Positions 15,001 through 24,481 of a stretch of 24,481 nucleotides of DNA are shown piece after piece. The DNA is from M3007 sp038249605 (GTDB taxonomy: Bacteria; Bacteroidota; Bacteroidia; Chitinophagales; Saprospiraceae). The notes under the pieces are model-generated. The model was not told where the DNA came from. It worked only from the letters and a program-made list of their open reading frames with translations, and ran no database searches. Position numbers and translations under genes: made by a program. Location of the stretch: the NCBI GenBank assembly GCA_038249605.1, contig JBBSDH010000039.1, positions 1-24,481 of the forward strand, given 5' to 3'. Every line of letters starts with the position of its first letter. The stretch's first letter is position 1.

Positions 15001-15862
15001 CTGGACCAGTGAAAAAAGCGTGAACCAACTCATCGCCCGCCTGCTGCACAACTACAGCATCAAGGTGAACGAAGAAGTCGGCCGCTACAAGCGTGAGAAA
15101 TTTAACATCAGCATCGGCGACGAATTGCCCGCAGGCGTGCTCAAGCTGGCCAAGGTTTACCTTGCCAAAAAACGCAAGCTTAAAGTGGGTGACAAACTCG
15201 CCGGTCGCCACGGTAACAAAGGTATCGTGAGCCGTATCGTACGTATGGAAGACATGCCTTTCCTCGAAGACGGCACCCCGGTAGACGTGGTGCTGAACCC
15301 ACTGGGCGTACCTTCACGTATGAACCTGGGTCAGATCTTTGAAACCGTACTCGGCTGGGCCGGCGAACGTCTCGGACTCAAATTCGCCACCCCCATCTTC
15401 GACGGCGCCAAAACGCACGAAGTTGAGGAATGGATCGAAAAAGCCGGTCTGCCAAGCCTCGGACAAACCTACCTGTCCGACGGTGAAACTGGCGACCGCT
15501 TCCACCAGAAGGCAACCGTGGGCGTGATTTACATGCTCAAACTAAGCCACATGGTTGACGACAAGATGCACGCCCGTTCCATCGGACCATACTCGCTCAT
15601 CACCCAGCAGCCACTCGGCGGTAAAGCCCAGTTCGGTGGTCAACGCTTCGGTGAAATGGAAGTATGGGCCCTCGAAGCCTACGGCGCAGCCAACATCCTG
15701 CAGGAACTGCTCACCTACAAATCCGATGATATTCAAGGCCGTGCCAAGGCCTACGAAGCCATCGTGAAAGGCGACAACCTGCCGGAAGCCAACATCCCCG
15801 AATCGTTCAATGTACTCGTACACGAACTCAGGGGCCTGGCACTGGATGTCAAATTTGAATAA
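12023..15862 (+). CDS. rpoB: DNA-directed RNA polymerase subunit beta
   Basis: The 1279-residue product (from the ATG at 12023, MTNNGISNGAV) has the usual Bacteroidota RpoB length. The N terminus INFGKIRLAGHYPDLLEIQL is typical. The rifampicin pocket reads FFGTSQLSQFLDQTNPLSEI, then THKRRISALGPGG, keeping the sensitive-type residues D486, H496 and S501 (equivalents of Escherichia coli D516, H526, S531). The active-site region includes RHGNKGIVSRI from residue 1062. The C terminus QRFGEMEVWALEAYGAANIL contacts beta-prime. The frame is open further upstream, with an ATG at 11939 and a TTG at 11930, but MGWPFGRSTAGESTGNS and what follows are not family-like. It is cotranscribed with rpoC after a 130-nt spacer. 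Confidence 0.97.
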   Translation: MTNNGISNGAVTKTGVQDRINFGKIRLAGHYPDLLEIQLKSFQEFFQLETTPENRATEGLYRVFKENFPITDARNIFNLEFLDYFVDPPRYTIDECMQRGLTYSVPLKAKLRLSCNDEEHIDFQTIVQDVFLGNIPYMTPKGTFVINGAERVIVSQLHRSPGVFFGQSYHPNGTKIYSARVIPFKGAWMEFATDINLVMYAYIDRKKKFPVTTLLRAIGFDTDKAILDLFNLADEIACTRENLEGSVGRKLAARVLKTWTEDFVDEDTGEVVTIERNEIILERDTVLDEENVELILDASTTTIILQRTDIDEDFSIIYNTLQKDPTSSELEAVTYIYRQLRGSDPPDDETARGIIEKLFFSDKRYNLGEVGRFKINRKLVLDIPADNLVLTKEDIISIVRYIVSLINNKAEIDDIDHLSNRRVRTVGEQLFAQFGVGLARMARTIRERMNVRDNEVFTPVDLINARTLSSVINSFFGTSQLSQFLDQTNPLSEITHKRRISALGPGGLSRERAGFEVRDVHYSHYGRLCTIETPEGPNIGLISTLCTHAKINKMGFLETPYRRVTAGKVVLEGEVEYLSAEAEDYMKIAQANSPVDEKGAFLQDRVKAREHGDFPILGPDELEYIDVAPNQIVGVSASLIPFLENDDANRALMGSNMQRQAVPLIRPHSPVVGTGLEAKVARDSRMLINAEGGGVVEYVDANEIVIHYDRTEEDQLVSFEDARKTYKLTKFMRTNQGTCINLKPIVRRGQRVEEGDILCEGYATENGELALGQNLKVAFMPWKGYNFEDAIVLSERVVQEDVFTSIHIEHFELDVRDTKLGEEELTADIPNVSEEATKDLDENGIVRIGAWAKEGDILIGKITPKGETDPTPEEKLLRAIFGDKAGDVKDASLKVPPSIGGVVIDKQLFARAKKDKIQKEQEKALLDKLDDEHAVAINNLKTILIDKLLVLVKDKITNGIRSIYGEEMAPKGTKLSAQVLRETIDYGQVDYTNWTSEKSVNQLIARLLHNYSIKVNEEVGRYKREKFNISIGDELPAGVLKLAKVYLAKKRKLKVGDKLAGRHGNKGIVSRIVRMEDMPFLEDGTPVDVVLNPLGVPSRMNLGQIFETVLGWAGERLGLKFATPIFDGAKTHEVEEWIEKAGLPSLGQTYLSDGETGDRFHQKATVGVIYMLKLSHMVDDKMHARSIGPYSLITQQPLGGKAQFGGQRFGEMEVWALEAYGAANILQELLTYKSDDIQGRAKAYEAIVKGDNLPEANIPESFNVLVHELRGLALDVKFE

Positions 15863-15875
15863 ATACACCGTTGAT

Positions 15876-15990
15876 CGTCTTCCGCTTATGGCTGTTCGTT
15901 TTTTTTAAAACAACAAACAACCACCACAGCGGAAGACGTACAACGAAAGAAAGATCAACGTTCAACGGTCAACGAACAACGAACAACGAA
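15876..15990. repeat. Nested inverted repeats and CAACGNN 7-mer tandem array, rpoB-rpoC spacer
   Basis: CGTCTTCCGCT (15876-15886) and AGCGGAAGACG (15928-15938) form a perfect 11-bp stem around a 41-nt loop. Outside it GTTGATC (15870-15876) can pair with GATCAAC (15953-15959). Five tandem 7-mers follow at 15956-15990: CAACGTT, CAACGGT, and CAACGAA three times. They end two bases before the rpoC ATG, so they cover the ribosome-binding region of rpoC. Confidence 0.75.
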
Positions 15991-15992
15991 AC

Positions 15993-20300
<4,308 letters not shown>

Positions 20301-20323
20301 AAATAGCGTCATCTAAAAATACC

Positions 20324-20363
20324 ATGAGTCATCCCGAATTTTTTTGGGGTGACTCATTTTTTT
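20324..20363 (+). terminator. Rho-independent terminator of the rpoBC operon
   Basis: ATGAGTCATCCC (20324-20335) pairs with GGGGTGACTCAT (20346-20357), 12 bp with one G-U pair and a 10-nt loop, and is followed by seven T residues (20357-20363). It begins 23 nt after the rpoC stop, where a terminator for the long operon is expected. Confidence 0.9.
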
Positions 20364-20536
20364 AGGACCCATTTTCCGAAATATACCAACAACATTTGGC
20401 AACCTATGACCTCGGTGAGGCTTAACGTTTGTAGAATTAACCCACCCCCATGCCCTCGACCTCGGAGAGGTCGAACCAACAGGCTTTTCTTTGAATGGAG
20501 GGCTTACATGAATTCTCCCCAAAAATTCGGAATGAC
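20329..20536. repeat. Imperfect inverted copies flanking a repeat-like spacer after rpoC
   Basis: Part of the rpoC terminator, GTCATCCCGAATTTTTTT with GGGG after it (20328-20349), reappears inverted and slightly changed as CCCCAAAAATTCGGAATGAC at 20517-20536. Between them lie two related words, GACCTCGGTGAGG (20408-20420) and TCGACCTC-GGA-GAGGTCGA (20456-20474, a perfect 8-bp hairpin). No gene is seen in 20364-20577; it looks like repeat or decayed mobile DNA. Confidence 0.5.
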
Positions 20537-20577
20537 ACATGTTGTGTGTCCGACATGGACCAGACCCTGACGCTCAC

Positions 20578-20686
20578 GCCCGAAAACCGCTGGCCGTGGC
20601 AGCTGCTTACAGTCTGAAAAGATGGGCCAAATGGACGCTTTATACCCAAAACGGTGAACTGGAAATAGACAACCCATCAGTGGGCG
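20578..20686 (+). pseudogene. IS66-family transposase C-terminal remnant
   Basis: One frame here reads ARKPLAVAAAYSLKRWAKWT, then LYTQNGELEIDNPSVGGQQ. The pattern YSLKRWxKxxLYxxxGxLEIDNnxVE is the well-known end of the DDE region of IS66 TnpC transposases, including the last catalytic Glu/Asp neighbourhood. No start, upstream domain or intact terminal repeats are found, and after about 20686 the similarity fades, perhaps through frameshifts. It is a relic of an insertion sequence beside the defence genes. Confidence 0.6.
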
Positions 20687-20890
20687 GACAACAAACGGAA
20701 AGTGTTCACTTTGCGCCGGGTTATGCACGATGTGGTAACTGTAGCGTCCCATCTAGGTCTAGTCGTTGAAAACCAACCGACATGGTATCGTCTGAGCAAA
20801 GAGTTGGAGCGGATATTGACGGGGTTCGGGTCATAAGTATACCCAAAGAACCAATCGGTCGATTTTTTTTGCAAAAAAGAGGCGTAAAAG

Positions 20891-20921
20891 TTGCTTTTAA
20901 CAAACTTAAAGGCAATTTTTG
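20891..20921 (+). promoter_or_regulatory. Putative promoter of the rloAB pair
   Basis: TTG at 20891-20893 and AATTTTTG at 20914-20921 are separated by 20 nt, the spacing expected for -33 and -7 elements in Bacteroidota. The -7 match has one mismatch to TAnnTTTG. Transcription would start near 20928, leaving an A/T-rich leader of about 22 nt before the rloA ATG. Confidence 0.4.
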
Positions 20922-20949
20922 TGTTTATTATGCAAAAATAAATTCTATT

Positions 20950-22269
20950 ATGCTCGTACAATTCAGATTGCGCAACTATAAAACGTTTAAGGAGGAAGTT
21001 AAACTCAGCCTTGTGCCGTCGAAATATTTTAAGGAACGGGATGATGATAACCTTATTGACGTTCCTCGATTTGGGATGCAATTGTTGAAGAGTGCAGTAA
21101 TTTACGGCGCCAACGCAAGTGGTAAAACCAAATTGGTGGAGGCGATGGTATTCATGAAAAAGTTCATCGTCAACTCATCGAAAGATACTCAAAAGGGTGA
21201 CCCCATTGATGTCCAGCCGTTTCGTTTGAGCACAGAAACAGAAAATGAGCCTTCTGAATTTGAAGTCATTTTCATTCATGAAGAAGAGATGTTCCGTTAT
21301 GGTTTCGAGGTTACCAAGGACAAAGTCGTAGCCGAATGGCTTTTTCACAAGGAAAGAGTCAAAGAAGTTGAACTTTTTTATCGGGAGGAACAAACAATTG
21401 AAGTGCATCGTAACTTTAAAGTGGGAGACATGCTCTCCAAAGAAAACCTGGTACGTGAGAATGCATTGTTACTGTCGGTTGCCGCCCAATTTAACGACAC
21501 AAAAGCAGGAAAGATTTTCGATTGGCTTGACAAGTTTAAAGCATTGTCTGGGCTAAATGAGGATGGCTATCGTGGATACACTATGAGTAGAACGCATGAT
21601 CAGGATGTAAAAGAACAAATCTTGAAAATGATCAAACATGCTGACATCGGAATCGAGGATTTGAAAGTGGAGCAATCTGATTTAAACGAATTTTCCAAAG
21701 TAGTCCCAGATGAGTTAAGGAAAATGTTTGTCAAAACCTTTAAAGACAAAAAGAATACATTTTATACTGATGTCCTGACTACACATAAAAAGTACGATAT
21801 CAACAATCAATTTGTTGAATTCGAACAATTTTCTATGGGCAGAGAGGAGTCTTCTGGTACACAAAAATTCTATGCATTAACAGTACCAATTTTAGAAACA
21901 TTGGCCAGTGGCAACACCATGGTTGTTGATGAATTGGATTCTAAACTACATCCTAATTTGGTTAGTAAACTGGTTGAAATTTTTAACTCAAGAGAGCATA
22001 ACCCACTCAATGCACAACTAATTTTTAATACCCACGACACCAATCTACTTAGTTATGGATCATTTCGTCGGGATCAAATTTGGTTTACAGAAAAAGACCG
22101 GTTTGGCGCTGCGAAACTGTACAGCTTGTCGGACATTAAAAAAATTCGGGAAAAGGATCCAATTGAGGAAAACTACATCCTTGGCAAGTATGGTGGTGTT
22201 CCGAACTTAGGGGATTTTAACATGCGCATTTTTAACCAAAAACTGCCGGCCTATGAAAATGAAAAGTAA
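20950..22269 (+). CDS. rloA: RloA-type AAA15 ATPase (AbiLi-like phage-defence ATPase)
   Basis: This is a 439-residue ATPase of the RecF/SMC-like AAA_21/AAA15 group. The start at 20950 gives MLVQFRLRNYKTFKEEVKLS, the usual first strand and turn; the open frame further upstream (to 20782) has no family-like residues. Walker A is GANASGKT (53-60), the ABC-signature-like motif is SSGTQKF (301-307), Walker B is VVDELDSKLHP with D327/E328, and the switch histidine is H362 in NTHDTNLL. A helical, variable insert at about 170-290 would carry sensing functions. All catalytic motifs are intact. The next gene encodes RloB and overlaps by 11 nt, so the two are translationally coupled. The pair corresponds to RloA/RloB near restriction loci and to lactococcal AbiL. 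The AT-rich DNA contrasts with rpoC and points to acquisition. Confidence 0.85.
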   Translation: MLVQFRLRNYKTFKEEVKLSLVPSKYFKERDDDNLIDVPRFGMQLLKSAVIYGANASGKTKLVEAMVFMKKFIVNSSKDTQKGDPIDVQPFRLSTETENEPSEFEVIFIHEEEMFRYGFEVTKDKVVAEWLFHKERVKEVELFYREEQTIEVHRNFKVGDMLSKENLVRENALLLSVAAQFNDTKAGKIFDWLDKFKALSGLNEDGYRGYTMSRTHDQDVKEQILKMIKHADIGIEDLKVEQSDLNEFSKVVPDELRKMFVKTFKDKKNTFYTDVLTTHKKYDINNQFVEFEQFSMGREESSGTQKFYALTVPILETLASGNTMVVDELDSKLHPNLVSKLVEIFNSREHNPLNAQLIFNTHDTNLLSYGSFRRDQIWFTEKDRFGAAKLYSLSDIKKIREKDPIEENYILGKYGGVPNLGDFNMRIFNQKLPAYENEK

Positions 22270-22348
22270 AAGGTCTGAGCAGAAGGCACAGAGAAAGCGT
22301 CACAAGGAAGAACTTGCGGATGCAAAAGCCCGGTGGAGAGAAGAATAG
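22259..22348 (+). other. Detached 29-residue N terminus of RloB, ended by an in-frame amber codon
   Basis: An ATG at 22259, inside the last codons of rloA, opens MKSKRSEQKAQRKRHKEELA, then DAKARWREE, and meets TAG at 22346-22348. The same frame then continues without interruption into the RloB core at 22394. Lys/Arg-rich helical N termini directly before the IVCEGxxTEP motif are usual in RloB proteins, so this looks like the original gene start cut off by one nonsense change (for example CAG or GAG to TAG). Confidence 0.75.
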
Positions 22349-22393
22349 CACATAGAACGTTCCGAACCTACCATTGATGAGAAACCTACCATT

Positions 22394-22966
22394 TTGATTG
22401 TTTGCGAAGGTGCAAATACGGAACCTGGATATTTCAATCAGTTCAGGTTAACGTCTGCCACAGTAAAGACCGTTGGTGCAGGTTGTAACACAGTTTCTTT
22501 GGTCAATCAAGCTCAAATTTTAAGCAAAAAAGGACGATACAATCACGTATGGTGTGTTTTTGATAAGGACGATTTTCCAGCTGAAGATTTTAATGAGGCA
22601 ATCCGACTGGCATCAAATCTTGGTTTTGGAGTTGCCTATTCCAATCAAGCATTTGAATATTGGTTGATTCTGCATTTTGAAGACCACCAAGGAGGAGCTA
22701 TGCATCGTGATCAATATGGGGATAAGCTGAATGGTTATTTGAATCCATTGGGTTGCTTTTACGCCGCTCATGGTAGCAAAGAAATCACACCTGATATTTT
22801 CGACCATCTTATGGCCAAAGTTCCTAATACAGATAAACGTCGAGTGGATCTTGCTATCGCTAGGGCAGAGCGGATATTCAACAATAAAGATCACAGAAGT
22901 TCTGCCACAGAAGAGTCTTCTACAAAGGTTTACATGCTGGTGCGGTTCCTTTTAAACTATGTTTAA
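22394..22966 (+). CDS. rloB: RloB-like TOPRIM-type protein core (AbiLii-like), 5' end interrupted
   Basis: The 190-residue frame reads MIVCEGANTEPGYFNQF at its start, the E5-containing motif of RloB, followed by VWCVFDKDDFP with D57, D59 and D60, and SNQAFEYWLILHFEDHQ at 83-99. This acidic pattern (E...DxDD) suggests a TOPRIM-like metal-dependent nuclease, the presumed effector partner of the RloA ATPase. The natural reading starts at 22259, giving 235 codons with TAG as codon 30. As it stands the core could be made only by readthrough, or by starting at the TTG (22394) or ATT (22391) near the motif; no in-frame ATG precedes the motif after the TAG. It may therefore be inactive. Confidence 0.75.
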   Translation: MIVCEGANTEPGYFNQFRLTSATVKTVGAGCNTVSLVNQAQILSKKGRYNHVWCVFDKDDFPAEDFNEAIRLASNLGFGVAYSNQAFEYWLILHFEDHQGGAMHRDQYGDKLNGYLNPLGCFYAAHGSKEITPDIFDHLMAKVPNTDKRRVDLAIARAERIFNNKDHRSSATEESSTKVYMLVRFLLNYV

Positions 22967-23005
22967 CCCATCAGAAAAGTGGCCGTGTCTTCGAAATGAC
23001 GCTTT

Positions 23006-24316
23006 TTATTTCATCCAGCCCCAATCCAACAAATGCCCCCAAATCCAAACCACTTTTTCAAAATTCCAGCGCCATTCAGGGCCGTCCCACGGCCCGGGCA
23101 GGTAAGTATACAGCATCGATGTTTGCACGCTGTAATACAGGAAAAACACCCATAGGGCAGTCAATACGCCGCGAAGCAAAACCGAAGGTGTGTTCACCAT
23201 TTTTTCCAAAACAAACGCCGTAGGCAATGCCCCGAGGGCAAACAACTCGATGTAGCTGCGGTGTCCAAATGCTCCGCCGAACCACCAGGCCCACCAACTG
23301 GCAAAAATGTAGGTCGCAAGGAGAAAAACGGCTGCCAGTACGGGCGCCTGAACACGGTGGTCGCGGCGGCCCCACACGAGCCCCACAGGGATCAATAAGG
23401 CCAGGGGCGAATACACAAACAGCCCGTTTTGACTGTCGAACAATACTTCGGCGATCTTTGGCGCTTTCCAAAAAATGAAACCTTCGTCGGTGTAAGAATA
23501 GCGCATCCAGTGGCCGGTCATTTCATACCAGTACCACATTTGGGGTATGAAAAACAACATGGCAACCACGGCAGCGACGAGCAGTTTGGGGATGTTTTGC
23601 CAAAGCAAGACTGCCCGATTGCGCAAGTCGGCCCAACCGTAAATGCCATAAAATGCCACAAACAACACCGCAAGAATGTTCGTCGGACGAATAAGGACGA
23701 TCCAGCCTATGGCGCTTGCCAAAAGCAGCGCGTTTTTCCACGAAAGATTTTCCCAGAAACGCGGCGTGTGCCATAGCAAAAACGCAAACAGGAAAAAGGA
23801 GTACACATGCGACATGCCCGGCTCCTTTGTAGCGTAATGAAAAAGGTTGGTTCCCAAAAATACGGTAAGCACCGTATACGCTGTTACGCGACGACTGAAA
23901 TGCGGCAACAATATTTTTTGTAAAAAAAACAAACCCAAAAACGTGATGAGGTAGCCCGTCCACGCCACCGCCCGACCGTAGGAATTGTGGTAAAGATCAT
24001 TTCGGTCTATACCGCGCAGGTCGTTTTGCGCACGAGCAATCAGGAAAAGCGGCAAATTGAAAAACGCCACGCCACAGGTGTATTTCACCACCATTTCTCC
24101 CTTTTCGTTTAAAATGGGCCACATGCTTCCCGGCGGGATGGCGTGTACATTTCCAAGGGTGAGTACACCGGGGAGGTACACAAAGTACCCTTCAGCGTCG
24201 GACCAAATCACACCGCGTGGGTTTTTAAGCGAACGTTGTTGCAAAAAAGGCAGAAACGCCACCATCAGGATCGGCAGGTAGTAGCGTTTTAAAAAATCGG
24301 ATGTTTTTTGCTTCAT
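23006..24316 (-). CDS. Multipass inner-membrane protein, GT-C glycosyltransferase-like
   Basis: The 436-residue protein has about ten hydrophobic spans, for example 13-25, 83-95, 117-138, 146-160, 170-183, 195-210 and 213-227, with more in the C-terminal half. The first loop contains W38-S-D40-A-E42-GYFVYLPGVL, an acidic pair after the first span as in GT-C glycosyltransferases that use lipid-linked sugars. Other notable segments are KEPGMSHVYSFF (164-175) and GWIVLIRPTNIL (204-215). Such proteins are common and mostly unassigned in Bacteroidota, and a role in surface polysaccharide or glycoprotein assembly is only suggested. The start ATG lies 23 nt after the stop of the upstream T9SS type B gene on the same strand, so the two may be cotranscribed. 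It converges with rloB across a 39-nt gap. Confidence 0.75.
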   Translation of the reverse strand: MKQKTSDFLKRYYLPILMVAFLPFLQQRSLKNPRGVIWSDAEGYFVYLPGVLTLGNVHAIPPGSMWPILNEKGEMVVKYTCGVAFFNLPLFLIARAQNDLRGIDRNDLYHNSYGRAVAWTGYLITFLGLFFLQKILLPHFSRRVTAYTVLTVFLGTNLFHYATKEPGMSHVYSFFLFAFLLWHTPRFWENLSWKNALLLASAIGWIVLIRPTNILAVLFVAFYGIYGWADLRNRAVLLWQNIPKLLVAAVVAMLFFIPQMWYWYEMTGHWMRYSYTDEGFIFWKAPKIAEVLFDSQNGLFVYSPLALLIPVGLVWGRRDHRVQAPVLAAVFLLATYIFASWWAWWFGGAFGHRSYIELFALGALPTAFVLEKMVNTPSVLLRGVLTALWVFFLYYSVQTSMLYTYLPGPWDGPEWRWNFEKVVWIWGHLLDWGWMK

Positions 24317-24339
24317 TGTGAATGTATGACGCCGCTAAG

Positions 24340-24481
24340 TTACCGCACCAGCGTCACATCCCCATCAATCACTTTGATGCTGCCATCGGCCAGTTTCACT
24401 TTCATGTAATACACAAGTACTCCCGGGTTCACGTCTTTATCGGCCGTTCTGCCGTCCCATCCAGGCCATTCGTTGGGTGGC
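24340..24481 (-). CDS. C-terminal end of a T9SS type B (gliding-motility-associated CTD) surface protein
   Basis: On the minus strand the frame enters the window at 24481 and stops with TAA at 24342-24340. The 47 visible residues read PPNEWPGWDGRTADKDVNPG, then VLVYYMKVKLADGSIKVIDG, then DVTLVR. The pattern WDGr...dvnPGvYvYyikv...DGs...GdvtLvR is the end of the gliding-motility-associated C-terminal domain (type B sorting domain, CHU_C family). The protein is therefore exported by the type IX system, and such proteins are often very large adhesins. Its body lies outside the window. It is the upstream neighbour of the GT-C-like membrane protein. Confidence 0.85.
   Translation of the reverse strand, partial: PPNEWPGWDGRTADKDVNPGVLVYYMKVKLADGSIKVIDGDVTLVR

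Noticed and set aside
15956..15990. CRISPR-like short direct repeats before rpoC
   Set aside because: The units are 7 nt with no spacers, so it is a tandem array and not CRISPR. The same holds for the arrays in the tRNA spacers.
20349..20570. 73-residue plus-strand frame after the rpoC terminator
   Set aside because: It starts inside the terminator hairpin, runs through repeat DNA and shows no family features.
22346..22348. TAG recoded as a sense codon
   Set aside because: hldD and the response-regulator gene in this window end in TAG, and no suppressor tRNA or recoding signal is seen nearby.
22377..22379. ATG as a restart codon for rloB after the amber codon
   Set aside because: It is not in the rloB frame; only TTG or ATT codons are available near the conserved motif.

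Overview
The window looks like a chromosomal segment from a Bacteroidota bacterium, probably of the Saprospiraceae/Chitinophagia type (inference). The grounds are: T9SS sorting domains of both kinds (type A at the left edge, a gliding-motility-type CTD at the right edge), promoter elements of the Bacteroidota form TAnnTTTG, A-rich leaders instead of strong Shine-Dalgarno sites, and the block tRNA-Thr, tRNA-Tyr, tRNA-Gly, tRNA-Thr, tuf, tRNA-Trp, secE, nusG, rplK, rplA, rplJ, rplL, rpoB, rpoC, an order typical of this phylum.

Layout. 1-1068: 3' end of a secreted T9SS protein and two terminator hairpins. 1132-2936: a divergent pair for outer-membrane lipid biosynthesis, hldD (-) and lpxH (+), sharing a perfect inverted repeat that places a TACCTTTG box on each strand. 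2926-3639: a decayed AT-rich patch with a GNAT acetyltransferase tail, a DUF433-type antitoxin that looks internally shortened, and a frameshifted DUF5615-type toxin. 3648-5994: three minus-strand genes, an alpha/beta hydrolase, an OmpR-type response regulator and a caffeoyl-CoA-type O-methyltransferase, with a 33-bp perfect hairpin between the first two. 6129-20363: the information-processing block with its promoter, five intact tRNA genes, one degenerate tRNA-like sequence, EF-Tu, SecE, NusG, four ribosomal proteins, RpoB, RpoC and a strong terminator. 20364-22966: accessory AT-rich DNA with an IS66 transposase remnant and an RloA/RloB (AbiL-like) pair, a presumed phage-defence module whose rloB carries an in-frame amber codon. 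23006-24481: a multipass GT-C-like membrane protein behind the tail of a large T9SS type B surface protein.

The genes of the central block act together in transcription and translation: NusG binds RNA polymerase, whose beta and beta-prime subunits are encoded downstream; L10 and L7/L12 form the ribosomal stalk where EF-Tu acts; L11 and L1 are neighbouring 23S-binding proteins; SecE belongs to the translocon. Control inside the block probably involves a hairpin between rplL and rpoB.

The least explained feature is non-coding. Nearly every spacer of the essential block (Thr-Tyr, Tyr-Gly, tuf-Trp, rplK-rplA, rplJ-rplL, rpoB-rpoC) carries degenerate tandem repeats with a strict 7- or 8-nt period, in several cases as two arrays in opposite orientation that can fold on each other. 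I know of no named family for these in Bacteroidota. Everything here comes from reading the sequence; no database search was done.
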